Origin: a virus
Length of the DNA stretch: 64,000 nt
Direction: 5' to 3' (one strand)
IMG/VR virus record: IMGVR_UViG_3300042868_009074
Span: 62,001-126,000 of that record
In this document: one piece after another, positions 32,694 to 43,900 of the stretch
Numbering within the stretch: the stretch's first letter is position 1
How the letters are laid out: the number at the start of each line of letters is the position of its first letter
Position numbers and translations under genes: made by a program
The notes under the pieces: generated by a model
What the model saw: only the letters and a program-made list of their open reading frames with translations
Told to the model about the DNA's origin: nothing
Database searches by the model: none

Positions 32694-35339
32694 TTATAAT
32701 CCTAACATTTTTTCAGAAAATGAATCTAAGTTATTTAATTTCATTTTTACAATAACATTATCTACTGATCCAGGTGAAGATAAGTTATTATAATTATTTC
32801 TAATTATCAATTTAAATCTTATTTTATTGTTAATATAATTATATATAACATTAAAAGGTTGAAGAATTTGTTTATTAAAAATAATATTTTTTCCATTTTG
32901 ATAAAACAATACTTCACTTGTTTCGTAAAATGAAGTTTTTTCAAAGTTTCCTTTTACATAATTTGTCAAGTTTACAGCATACGATCCATCAGATAACTTT
33001 ACCTTTATAGGGCTGTACGAATTATTGTTTAAAGAATTTATAGTGCCCATTCCGGAGGTGTACGATGCAGTTGAGTACTGATCGTAATCTATATATGGTA
33101 ATTGATCTATTGTAACAGAATTATTGGAGTCTGTTTTTACAAAATACTGACCTTGAGATACACCTGAAGACATAGTTGATATTGGAGTATCTGAATATAG
33201 TAATGATATATCTATGTAGTTTTGAGAATAATTACTATCATCGAAATCATATTCAGAAACGTAGATATTATTTTCATTAAAATTAGGTATAAATATAGAA
33301 GAATTAGACACGTTCACAGAATACTGATTAGGGTTTAATAAAATTCCATTTTCATACACTCGTAAAGAGATTGACTTAGGATGAAATCTCAATACGGCAG
33401 TTTTGCTTGTCTTGTTAACAAATAGTACTTCCGAAGATATTTTATCTGCATCATAGGGTATTATTGGTATCCAGTCATTTTCTTGAATTGGATTTTCTTT
33501 AACAGAAAAAGATAACTCATATGAATTTGCGCTTTTTAAGTCTTTAAGATTATTGTTAATTATATCTAGATTTTTATCTACATTAACCTTTGCTTTTAAT
33601 GCCAATATTTTTCCATTAACTGGAATTTTTTTACTAATAAATATTGCTTTATTGTTATAGTCAGCATCTTGTAATGAAGAAAATATTGTTTTACAAAATT
33701 GTATTGACTTTATAGAAAAATTATACTGATAAGAATTAACTTGGTCTTGAGATCCAAGAATTGCTCCGTTATTTTCAAAATTAAGACCAGGGATAATGGC
33801 GTCTGAGCTTCCGGATAACAACGAGTCTCTTGAGTTTGCATTTGACTGTGGTAAAAATCCAGAATTATTCATAGAAGAAATCATTCCATGAGTAGGCGCT
33901 GATCTAGAATCAATAAACATCGTATTATTTATTAAGTTAAATCTTGGTCCGAGAAAATGAAGCACTACTGATTCGGCCATCCTTGAAAGGATAGTTGTAT
34001 TTCTCATGCCATTACTGACGTCTATCTCTTCCTTTGATATGTTAGTGTCCCTAATGCTAGAGTAAACAGTACCTTCCTTTATCGAAGATTGTATTGGATA
34101 TTTATACGTATAATATTCACTATATAAATATTGATTTCTTTTAGCTTCATCAATTGAAGTATTTTTTCTAAAAAAACTTAGAACTAGATCTTGAAAAACA
34201 TTGTGGTCTTTGCTCTTGATCTTTCTATTCTGCATAATGACTTCATGCAGCGCCCTAGCTGTAGCCTCATTACTGGAAGCAACTTGTTCACTTCTAGTGT
34301 AGGTGTCTTGATTAAATATTAAAATTACCTTTTTTACCTTAGACAAAGGAAATGGTATATCGACATTTGAAGACAAACTAATAGGATTGTTTAATAATTT
34401 TTTCAAAGTAAATCCAGAACCAGGAACTGAGGAATTGGATGACTGTTGATCGGCGCTCAAAACTGAAGACTCTATAGCAACCTGCATTAAGGATAATCCA
34501 TCTGACAAATTAGGTGATATTTTAATTGAATCCATTTCTGTATTCTTATTTAATTCAAATTCTACTATAGTTTTTGCGCCCAATAAAGAAGAGTAGTCAT
34601 AGGATATATATTTTTCAATATCCATAGGAAGAGAAGTTAGTATAACTGGAGACTTAACAGAGACACTCCATACCTTAGAATGTTGCGCATCAAATAATTT
34701 TTCCGGGTCGGATGAAGAAGATGCATACTGTGCATAATTTGTCTTTATACTAGTAGACTTAATTAGCCCAACTGCATTTATATACTGAATTGAATCACCT
34801 ATTTTAAATATGCAACTAGATTGATCTACTTGACCGCCACCTGAGATATTACTTGGTAAAGTTGTTCCATCCCTGTCTACATATGGGACTACTACTGAAT
34901 CATACTCATTTGATCCAAGCATATTGTCAAAATTTTCTATATAAGAAAAATTAAATAGGTCGTCTTTTCCTGAGATAAAATTATAGTTATTTATAAAATT
35001 TTCTAGATAACCTATATCTTGTTCTAGTTTTGCTATTCTAGCCAACATAGTATCGGTTAATGAGTTAGCCAATATGCTAATGCCATTACTTGCTTGAAAG
35101 TATCTACTAAACCTGAGATCTAAATCCCTAAACAAATCTACTAGATTCTCAGCGCTAATAGTACTCAGAGGTCTAATCGCAACAGGAGCATAGTCTGCTC
35201 CACCCTGAAAGTTTGAAACAGTTCTCACTAGTTCTGAAAATTGAGCCTTATCTGCTTTTACGTTCTTTATTAAAGAACCTATAGTCTGCCTAGACTTTGT
35301 TGCAAATGTTGTTATTGTATTTGGAAGATAGTTTAACAC
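32694..35339 (-). CDS. Tail fibre/baseplate structural protein, 881 aa
   Basis: An intact ORF one base before the 741-aa gene. It has the same architecture: an N-terminal helical part (AENLVDLFRDLDLRFSRYFQ, DTMLARIAKLEQDIGYLENF) and long Ser/Asn/Tyr-rich beta domains. No enzymatic motif. A structural role in baseplate or fibres is inferred from composition and position. Its 881 codons carry no in-frame CGGA. Confidence 0.7.
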   Translation of the reverse strand: MLNYLPNTITTFATKSRQTIGSLIKNVKADKAQFSELVRTVSNFQGGADYAPVAIRPLSTISAENLVDLFRDLDLRFSRYFQASNGISILANSLTDTMLARIAKLEQDIGYLENFINNYNFISGKDDLFNFSYIENFDNMLGSNEYDSVVVPYVDRDGTTLPSNISGGGQVDQSSCIFKIGDSIQYINAVGLIKSTSIKTNYAQYASSSSDPEKLFDAQHSKVWSVSVKSPVILTSLPMDIEKYISYDYSSLLGAKTIVEFELNKNTEMDSIKISPNLSDGLSLMQVAIESSVLSADQQSSNSSVPGSGFTLKKLLNNPISLSSNVDIPFPLSKVKKVILIFNQDTYTRSEQVASSNEATARALHEVIMQNRKIKSKDHNVFQDLVLSFFRKNTSIDEAKRNQYLYSEYYTYKYPIQSSIKEGTVYSSIRDTNISKEEIDVSNGMRNTTILSRMAESVVLHFLGPRFNLINNTMFIDSRSAPTHGMISSMNNSGFLPQSNANSRDSLLSGSSDAIIPGLNFENNGAILGSQDQVNSYQYNFSIKSIQFCKTIFSSLQDADYNNKAIFISKKIPVNGKILALKAKVNVDKNLDIINNNLKDLKSANSYELSFSVKENPIQENDWIPIIPYDADKISSEVLFVNKTSKTAVLRFHPKSISLRVYENGILLNPNQYSVNVSNSSIFIPNFNENNIYVSEYDFDDSNYSQNYIDISLLYSDTPISTMSSGVSQGQYFVKTDSNNSVTIDQLPYIDYDQYSTASYTSGMGTINSLNNNSYSPIKVKLSDGSYAVNLTNYVKGNFEKTSFYETSEVLFYQNGKNIIFNKQILQPFNVIYNYINNKIRFKLIIRNNYNNLSSPGSVDNVIVKMKLNNLDSFSEKMLGL

Positions 35340-35340
35340 G

Positions 35341-38300
35341 TTAGGCCTTTCCCCAATCGACGCCGTCCATGTCTTGTAGCTTGTAAGCTACACCAGCTGT
35401 TAGGTTTCTTTCTATTATACTATATATTTCTTCTGGATTTTCAAAATTATTAATAACTTCCTTAGGAAGTCTTATTATAACAAAACCGCCCTTAGGATAA
35501 GAATGCTGCAAGGGAGGATAGATATCCCAAAAGGATAAAGATTCTTTTATATCACTTAATAGTTTATTTATTCCAAGATCTCCGTATACTCCATTAGACG
35601 TAGAGTCTGAAGACTTAACGCCACCACCTCTAATTCTCATATCCTGCAATGTTATATCTTTAGCTTTAAAGTTATTCATTACATGTATAACAGCAATTGG
35701 TAAGGCAAATGGGTCAAAGTTTACGGAATCATAGGGATCAAAAATTGAATTATCATACGTAAAGTTTATTGGTGTATCATAATTGTAATTTTCAAATAAT
35801 CTCCAAGTATAGCTAGAAGTATTACTGGTCCTATATTCTATTTTAACTGGCTTAATGTAAATGTAAAGAGCTTTATCTGATTCTATTATGTCCTTATTCA
35901 AAAATGGATTTATAGGTATTGGATTTCCGTTTATTTGTTTTAAAGGTATTCCATTTGATACAACTGTATAATCAACGCAAATTAATAATGGGTTAGATGG
36001 AACTATGGTGTCGTAGAAATCTATTATTCCTGTATTGCAATCTATATTTTTTATAGAAGAATTTGGAATTATTTTCCAGTCACTATCACTAATTGAGTCT
36101 TTAACTTTTACTTTTATAATTGATTTTATATATCCAACATTATTATATGATGGCTCATTAATTGAAGCTATCGGAGTTGAAGAAAGTTGTATTTTTCTTG
36201 AAGAAATAATATTTGGAACTTCTTCTACTACATCAATATATGGTCTTCCGAGGAATTTAGACCATGGAATATTTTTCATGGATAATGTTGAATAAGTTGC
36301 TCTTAAAGTCTGTTTTTTATAATTTTTTAATATATCTGTCCAACCATAAGAAGGGTCTATGTAAAAATCTTTAATAAAAGAACCAGAAGATATATAAAGT
36401 GGCCATTGATTAAACTTAGAAGTTTTTCTTTCTATAGAATTAACTCTTATCTTTGTTGAGTTTTTGTATACAACAGAATATACTGGATAAGCTGCTTTCA
36501 TCGGTATTGAAACGGGATTGATAGTAGTTGCCGTTCTTTGCCCTATAAAGTCTACTGAAGTCCCCATATTTCCATCTGCGTCTGTGGCTAAAACTCCGAT
36601 GTATATATTATTAGGACCTCTATTCTGGTATTCTAAGTAAGTTAATACTGAGCCTAAAAATTCTTTTCTTAAATTGTCGTAATAGCCGTAAATATAACCA
36701 CTTGTATCGGCAATCGAGTTAGACAGAATTAAAGATCCGTAGTCTATATTTATCTCTTGATTTACGCTTGGAGTCAAGGAAACTGGTGCCGGTAATACCC
36801 CTATTGGTTTTCCTACTATTCCTGGTGCTTCACTAGGTTGGCACAGTAACAATAAACCATCTAATACAGTAATTGTATTTTTTGAGTTTTTTATTAAAGA
36901 CCCATCTTGTTTTAGCATCCAGTAGCTAGAAACCGGTGCAGGAATACTATTTTGATAAATACCATTTTGGTAGTTCAAAGCTGAAGTAGAGAGAGTCAAG
37001 TTATTGGCAGTTACTACTGCTGATATATTAGATGTACTTCCTATAGATCCGCTAGAGCTTGTTACTGCAGTTACAACTGGATTAGAAACTGTAAAAACTA
37101 GATCTCTATAATTCAATGTAACGTTTGTATCGTAAGTATTAGTGCCGTTTACTGAATGATATGCTAGTGATTTAGTCGAATTAAAATCTATAGTAGTCAA
37201 CGTGGCATCAGAAACTATTTGGTCTGCGTCGTTTGTATAGGTTAATAGTATGTTACTAACCGTATAGGGGGAATCGGTTACTTTTCTTCCAGTTAAATCT
37301 ATAGTTTTTGGAGAGTTAACATTAACATCGTTTTTTGTTCCTGATATTTTAAAGGAAACTGAAAATGGTTTTGTGAATGTTGGCAGTAATGTTTCTACTG
37401 CTGCTGGTGTTACTGCTGGAGCTTGATCATATGATATTCCAAAAGATATATTATCTACAGAATAACCTTCAGCTTTTGTTCCAAATATTCCACCAAGAGA
37501 CCTTCCCTCTAAGGTTATACCAACCCATACGTAAGAAGAGTCTAGTCTATTTACTGGGAATTCCTTAGAGTCCTTAAAGAATAGAGTATCTTTTTTAATG
37601 AGACTAAATTGAGATCCATTTGGTTTACCGTTAGATTTAGCTTTATAAGCTTTAATGGATATTATTTTAATTCCCTGATAAGAACTGGCTCCATCAAAAT
37701 CTCCAGGAGTTATTCTTATAGAAGTAAGCTTTGCATTAAGCGTCGTTGAACTAGCTTCCGTATTGTACTTTTTTGGAATTCTTACATATATAGTGTCCCT
37801 AATAGTTCCTTTTGGTCCATCTTTTCTAGATCCACTAAAACTAATTCTTCTATAACTCTTATCAGAATCAGATAGTTCTGATATTTCTGGGTTATGATGT
37901 TCTGCTATATATTTAATTACTTCTGGGTCTTGTTTTCTAATCTTAGCAACCGCTGCATCAAATGCTTTTCTATTGTTTTTATACAGATCTTTCCACACTC
38001 TTATGAGGTAAGATTTAGTCTCACTGTCCACTCCTCCTTCGGTGTATATCTCATCTTTTTGTTTTTGAAATATAGACATAAATGATTTAGTCTGAGCACC
38101 GAATGCTCCATCTATTTTAATTCCCTTAATTGATGCAATTCCAGAATAGGCCAAAGTATATTGTATATATTTTACGTATTCTCCACTTTTTCTATCCTCA
38201 GGATCTGTTCCATACTGAAGAAAATATTTATTGATGTTTATATCACCACTATAAAAAAAGTTATTTTTTGGAGTACTTATTCTCTGCTCTGAAGGTAAAT

Positions 38301-40983
38301 CTCTTATAACTTCATTATCGTCTACATCTACAGATGAATAACCTTCTGTTGGATAAGCGGTTTCACCCGGTACTGGCACTATTGCAACTGGGTTGGTGGT
38401 TGTTTTCTTGGAATATTGAGCGATTCCAGTTCCTGTAACATTTGCTTGCCAATTTACGTTAAAACCTAATGAGCTTTCAGTTGAACTTATGTAAGAGCTG
38501 TATGTGCTTAGGTTAAATGGATAACTTCTAAATGATGAAGACGTTAAAGATTGAGTAAATCTTTCTTGCATTAAAGAATTGCTGTATTGGATTGGTTTTT
38601 CTTTAATTATGTGAGGACCAAATCCACCTGGTATGGTGAATGGCAAAGAGCTTGATTCTGTGTAGGCAAATAAGTGAGAAGAGTATTGAGTCGGCTGTAT
38701 TCTAAATATCTTGTAAGAACTAGGAATATCGTTAACATCACCGGTTAATTCATTGTTTAATATTGGATTATTATTTGCAAATAAAACATTTTGATTAGTA
38801 ACTTCAACATATAGCTCTATTTTTGATAAGTCTATGTCTTGAAGAAGAATGCTATATTGATCAGGTATTGAGTCATAACAAATTCTCTTATAATAATCTA
38901 TTATTGAACCATAACTAGAAGTTAAATTTCTACAATATTTTCTTACACTAGGATAATTAAGGTCAGTCATTAAAGTGTAATCAGGTTTTTCTTGATCTAT
39001 TAATACAGAACCATTGACTACATAGGATGAATTCCAATTTCCTGTTATATAATACTTAGAAGAACGTATATCTAGAGTTCTTGAAGATTGTATCTTAGAC
39101 AGAGTAGCCACAGATACTGCATTATAGATAATCTTCATTGGACCTTCTATAGCTGCAGTAGGGTTGACTGTAGTCTCGGTAATAGAAGTGGATCCGGAGT
39201 TAGATGTACTTGTGTCATATAAACCAGCAGAAGTGTAAATGTTATTGCAATACTGCATTATTGGAGTTGTTGTCACTAATAGGTTACCCCTGACAAGGGC
39301 ATCGGCTGTTGGTCTATGTTCAGCTGTTACAAACATCGGCTTTGGAGAAGTTGCAGAAGTTACTTCTTTCATCAGTATATTAGAAGTAGTGATATCGGAA
39401 GAGGTAAAATGCCTGTACTGTTTTGGTGATAGTGAAGCAGCGTCTATGCTACTTCCATAAATTCCATAAACAACTGTACTGCCTATTTTTTCAAATATGC
39501 TATCGTTTATTGGCCAAGCGTTTGTTTTCGATTCATCTATAAACATATTGGTAGTATTGTATTGCCAGCTACTAAGAGCTGTTGTAGTGGAACTTATAGA
39601 AAGATAGGGGTAGACTGTAGTTGCTGCATTTGTTGGAAGGCTACTTGACGACAAGTCTAGTACTACAGTACCGTGTTTTGATTCAATAAAGTTTTTAATC
39701 TTTATTCCCTGAGGAGAAGATATCGCTGACGTTGGCGACCAAGCTACTATATCATAAGCATTTAAGTCGGTAACTTCATCTATATTTACTAACCAGTACT
39801 CAGCTTGTGATTTAGTGAATGCAGTTGATGCTAAAGGATTTGTGTAAGTATAAGAAGCCAAGTTAAAACTAGATTTTGCTAATCTAAAAAATATGTATGG
39901 ATTTAATCCGCTATATGTAGAGGAATTTCTAGCATTACTTAAGTCTGCAGAAGTGCACAAGACTGCACAATTTATTTGTCTATCTGTTAAGTTGCCTGCG
40001 GTATCTAATTCTCTTCCATAGTTTACGGAAGAAGTATTGGTATTTGAGTTTACCTTTGCTATTAATCTCCAGTTAAAAGTTTCATATGTCCTATTATCGG
40101 ACAATGCTTTTTTTGGAACAAATACTTGGAATCCATCATTTGCAGTATTGTCAGATACTACTGCATTTGCAGTGCTAACGGAAGGTTTTTTAGCAAATAT
40201 TTTCTTATACCTAGAAGTTGGATCAGCAACTATTGATTCTTCGCTAATTTTATTAAATAAAGAAACTTGATTAATACTTTCTATGTCTTTTAATTTAACT
40301 GAAGAAATAATATTTCCACCATATATTGTAACTTTATCGTATACTAAAGAAAGACCAATTGGATTAGTATCCTTTATAAGGACTATTACTGAATATGGTG
40401 TTGCAGTTCCCCTCTTTATGGAAGATACTCCAATTGGCTGTAGAAGTATTCTGTATTTTTTTATGCCAGTGTTTTTGTCTACGTATTCATCACCATTTTG
40501 ATCTATGACTTTTATTGATTTTGGAAGTTGACTTTCTTCTATAAAATCTGATAAATCATCACTAAAATATAAATGATTTTCAAGTAATGTATAACCTTTA
40601 GATACATAATATGAATGACAAAATGTCTTATCGTTTAGCTGAGCAGCGGAATACTCCATGTCAATATTTCTATCTGACAAAAATATATCACTTATACTTA
40701 TTTCATCAGAGTTAAATACTGTATTTCCAGATAAATCCTCTAATATACCTAGCTCATTTGCAAAGAAAAGTTTTGCACCAGCGCCCTGAGATTGTAGCAA
40801 ATCTGGATTTGAGTTTTCTGGTATAGTTGAAGAAACGTCTGTTATGACTATTGAACTAGATGGTGTTATTTCTTTAGACGAAAACCATTTAAGACCTAGA
40901 CTAGAATCATCTTTAGGAAGGTTTGATATTTTTTTTACGCTAAATTCATTACCATTTTTTGTTTTATCAACAAATTTTTTCAT
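35341..40983 (-). CDS. Large tail/fibre protein with peptidoglycan-binding domain, 1880 aa
   Basis: An intact 1880-aa protein dominated by Ser/Thr/Asn-rich beta domains. Around residues 935-995 it has VKYIQYTLAYSGIASIKGIK, IDGAFGAQTKSFMSIFQKQK and GGVDSETKSYL, the pattern of the PG_binding_1 three-helix domain. This suggests cell-wall contact during adsorption. It lies between the adhesin-like 1586-aa protein and the 881-aa protein, with one-base spacings. No in-frame CGG seen in this very long gene. Confidence 0.75.
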   Translation of the reverse strand: MKKFVDKTKNGNEFSVKKISNLPKDDSSLGLKWFSSKEITPSSSIVITDVSSTIPENSNPDLLQSQGAGAKLFFANELGILEDLSGNTVFNSDEISISDIFLSDRNIDMEYSAAQLNDKTFCHSYYVSKGYTLLENHLYFSDDLSDFIEESQLPKSIKVIDQNGDEYVDKNTGIKKYRILLQPIGVSSIKRGTATPYSVIVLIKDTNPIGLSLVYDKVTIYGGNIISSVKLKDIESINQVSLFNKISEESIVADPTSRYKKIFAKKPSVSTANAVVSDNTANDGFQVFVPKKALSDNRTYETFNWRLIAKVNSNTNTSSVNYGRELDTAGNLTDRQINCAVLCTSADLSNARNSSTYSGLNPYIFFRLAKSSFNLASYTYTNPLASTAFTKSQAEYWLVNIDEVTDLNAYDIVAWSPTSAISSPQGIKIKNFIESKHGTVVLDLSSSSLPTNAATTVYPYLSISSTTTALSSWQYNTTNMFIDESKTNAWPINDSIFEKIGSTVVYGIYGSSIDAASLSPKQYRHFTSSDITTSNILMKEVTSATSPKPMFVTAEHRPTADALVRGNLLVTTTPIMQYCNNIYTSAGLYDTSTSNSGSTSITETTVNPTAAIEGPMKIIYNAVSVATLSKIQSSRTLDIRSSKYYITGNWNSSYVVNGSVLIDQEKPDYTLMTDLNYPSVRKYCRNLTSSYGSIIDYYKRICYDSIPDQYSILLQDIDLSKIELYVEVTNQNVLFANNNPILNNELTGDVNDIPSSYKIFRIQPTQYSSHLFAYTESSSLPFTIPGGFGPHIIKEKPIQYSNSLMQERFTQSLTSSSFRSYPFNLSTYSSYISSTESSLGFNVNWQANVTGTGIAQYSKKTTTNPVAIVPVPGETAYPTEGYSSVDVDDNEVIRDLPSEQRISTPKNNFFYSGDININKYFLQYGTDPEDRKSGEYVKYIQYTLAYSGIASIKGIKIDGAFGAQTKSFMSIFQKQKDEIYTEGGVDSETKSYLIRVWKDLYKNNRKAFDAAVAKIRKQDPEVIKYIAEHHNPEISELSDSDKSYRRISFSGSRKDGPKGTIRDTIYVRIPKKYNTEASSTTLNAKLTSIRITPGDFDGASSYQGIKIISIKAYKAKSNGKPNGSQFSLIKKDTLFFKDSKEFPVNRLDSSYVWVGITLEGRSLGGIFGTKAEGYSVDNISFGISYDQAPAVTPAAVETLLPTFTKPFSVSFKISGTKNDVNVNSPKTIDLTGRKVTDSPYTVSNILLTYTNDADQIVSDATLTTIDFNSTKSLAYHSVNGTNTYDTNVTLNYRDLVFTVSNPVVTAVTSSSGSIGSTSNISAVVTANNLTLSTSALNYQNGIYQNSIPAPVSSYWMLKQDGSLIKNSKNTITVLDGLLLLCQPSEAPGIVGKPIGVLPAPVSLTPSVNQEINIDYGSLILSNSIADTSGYIYGYYDNLRKEFLGSVLTYLEYQNRGPNNIYIGVLATDADGNMGTSVDFIGQRTATTINPVSIPMKAAYPVYSVVYKNSTKIRVNSIERKTSKFNQWPLYISSGSFIKDFYIDPSYGWTDILKNYKKQTLRATYSTLSMKNIPWSKFLGRPYIDVVEEVPNIISSRKIQLSSTPIASINEPSYNNVGYIKSIIKVKVKDSISDSDWKIIPNSSIKNIDCNTGIIDFYDTIVPSNPLLICVDYTVVSNGIPLKQINGNPIPINPFLNKDIIESDKALYIYIKPVKIEYRTSNTSSYTWRLFENYNYDTPINFTYDNSIFDPYDSVNFDPFALPIAVIHVMNNFKAKDITLQDMRIRGGGVKSSDSTSNGVYGDLGINKLLSDIKESLSFWDIYPPLQHSYPKGGFVIIRLPKEVINNFENPEEIYSIIERNLTAGVAYKLQDMDGVDWGKA

Positions 40984-43900
40984 TATTCTTCCTCATAATC
41001 CTTGATTAAAGAATCGTAATTTTCTATATAGTAAGGAGTGCTACCAAGCATTCCGGACTGATATTGCTCATATCTACTTACGGTAAACCACTTAGGTGGA
41101 GTCCATCTAAGCGTTGTATTTTGGACATCAACTTGATCTCTATTTGCATAATTTATTTTAAAGTTAGGAGTAGCATAAAGATCCCACGATTTACTAACAT
41201 CATAATTAATTATTTCGTTTATTCCTACGTTTGAATTAAAGTTATAATTAATTGCATCGTAATCTTCTAGCCAATAGACTATATCTCCTTCTATAGTAGA
41301 GGGTGTTACTGAAGGATTGGAAGAAAAATCTGACTCTACAGCAACGAACCAGTAACCGGGATCTGTTCTTGAGGTGGATACTATAGGCCCTATCGAGAAT
41401 CTTCCTTGAGAATCAGAATATACAATTCCTGAAAAACGATTATTTGATGGTGCTAATTCAGATGTTGAATATGATACTTCTGTAAATAATTGATAGTTTG
41501 TTCTTGATTTTCTCCAGTATATTACAGATCCTGAGACTGGAACACCATTATCCATTATTAAGCCATTTATGAAAATACTAGATACACCATCTGATTTAAT
41601 AATTTTATTTGATACTTCAGATTTTATTGATTTTCCTGAATTAACAGTTTCAGGAAGTATTTCAATTAAGATATTTTTTGAATAGCCTGTTTTTGAAATT
41701 GTAATAGATCCATAAGTTTCTACTGATACAGCTTGAGTTGAAGTTGCCCTAAAATGTGCGTAACCCTCTTCGTCTGTGGTAACTGTTGATACAGAAGGTG
41801 TTATCTTAGATCCCGAAATATTTAATACCTGATATGGTTTAGGATTTCCGTTAACATCTAAGGAAACAATTGATATGTCTACATAATCTTTTCCGTCATT
41901 AATTACATATTTAGGAGAAACATTAATCTGTAATGAGTTAAAATCGTACTCTTCTGTTACCACTGCAATATATCCATCATCAAGCCACGAAGTTAATGGA
42001 TTTAGATCTATGGAAACAGGTGTTGCCATTTCATAATCAGAAGTTTCATATGTAACATTATAAGAATAGTTATAGTTTGGTGTAGCATCAAAATATACGG
42101 ATGTAACGTAATTATTATTTACTAGCTCTGTGTCTATATAATAAGAATCATGAACCCTATATCCCAATAAGTATTCTCTCTGAGGATTCAACATTATTCC
42201 ACTAGGCGGAGTTGCCATATTGGGAGTAGCAGATAGGTTAGTTGCAACTAACTCACCGGTACTGAGATCCTTTATCGTTAAATTGTATGTGTTTTTATAA
42301 CCTAAATAGAAAGAATTATCCATTTTTGGTTTTAAAATTTCTGTATTATAGAAAGAAAAACTGCCGGGTGTAGCTGTGTCAGAAAATGCTATTTCCTGGT
42401 AAGAACTAACCGGTGTTGAGTGATTATCTATTACTTCAACTATAATTGGAGCACCGTGTGTAGGATTAGACTTCAAGGAAAGTTTATGTAATTTTCCGGT
42501 AAAAGTTTCCTTTACTGGCTTTGCGTATATATACTGTTCTTCTTTGTCAACTGAGATCCAACCTGTTTTTAGCTTAGCATCTATTTTATCGCTAAATAGT
42601 TTTCCTCTAATATTAATGTTAGTAAATGTGGTTGTACCTTTTACCGGATCATAAGTTTCAACGATTGAATCAAGTGGATACTCTATAATTTCGACATGAT
42701 CTAATTGATTGTTTATTGCGTCAGAAATTGAATTTTCTAATACATATGTTCTATTTAAAAATGGTTTTACAACTTTTTGATCTGACCATACAGAAACGTT
42801 TACATCATATGGATCAATTACCTTAATGTTTTCAAAGAAATAATCAAATTTATTTTCATTTGTTAATCCAAATGTGCTAAAAAATGTTTCTCTAGTTATA
42901 GTTGGAAGATCTACAATGTTATTATTTAATCCAGGTATTCTTTCGCCGTTTTCAATACTGTATCTTATGATTCCATTTTCGTCTACTACGCTATTTGTAA
43001 TAGGAGTTGAATATTGCTCAAAAGGATCCCATTCAATTGCGGTAAATGGATACTTTGAACTATCAGCAGTTTTTATGATTATACTATCAGGTGTTGCGGA
43101 AACTGGATATTCTAGTTTTCCAAAATAATAATTAGCGGTTGCTCCAGAATTAGTAGACCCAATGTATCCAAAATTGTTAGTTGCTTGAGAACCTCTGTAT
43201 ACAGAAGCTATTATATTTGGAGAAGCTGGAATAAATACATCTCTATCTATTTCATTATAGTGTGAAACTCCACCATAGATAGATATTGTGTCTTCTTCTA
43301 GCTGACCAGGTGAATCATAAGCGGTATAAGGAATCAGCGTTTCTATGTGAACGGAAACAGGAGTTGCACCTGGTGGGTATATTATGGATGATTTTATTTG
43401 GGAAAGAGGTAGAGAAACACTTGGTGTAGAAGAAGTTGGTGAATCATTTATTGTTAAACTATTCTTGGTGCGAATTGTTTCAAATGTTGATACTTTTTGG
43501 TTATAAAGATTTGATACTATTTTTACACTTGTATTCATATCAAAGTTGGGAGTACTTGCATTTATTTCAGATGTAGAAGATTTTAAAATAATATTAGGTT
43601 TGTGTGAAAACATAGCACTAAAAGAATCAGAGTTTGGAGTAGCATATGTTGTTCCATTCCATAAGCCATTCTTTAGTTTTATATTTTTTATTTTATTATA
43701 AGGTATTTTAGAAGAGGTATAAGCACCGTTAAAGCTGAGCACTAATGGCTGAAGTGAACTCTTTCTCTTTAAGTTTAAGTCAGTGTCAGTAAAACCTTCT
43801 GTATCAAATATTTTGACTTCATGGAATTCTGGGCTAGCAGAACTAGTTGGTGAAAATTGATTTTTTACATATCTTATTATAGTTGTATATATATCAGTGT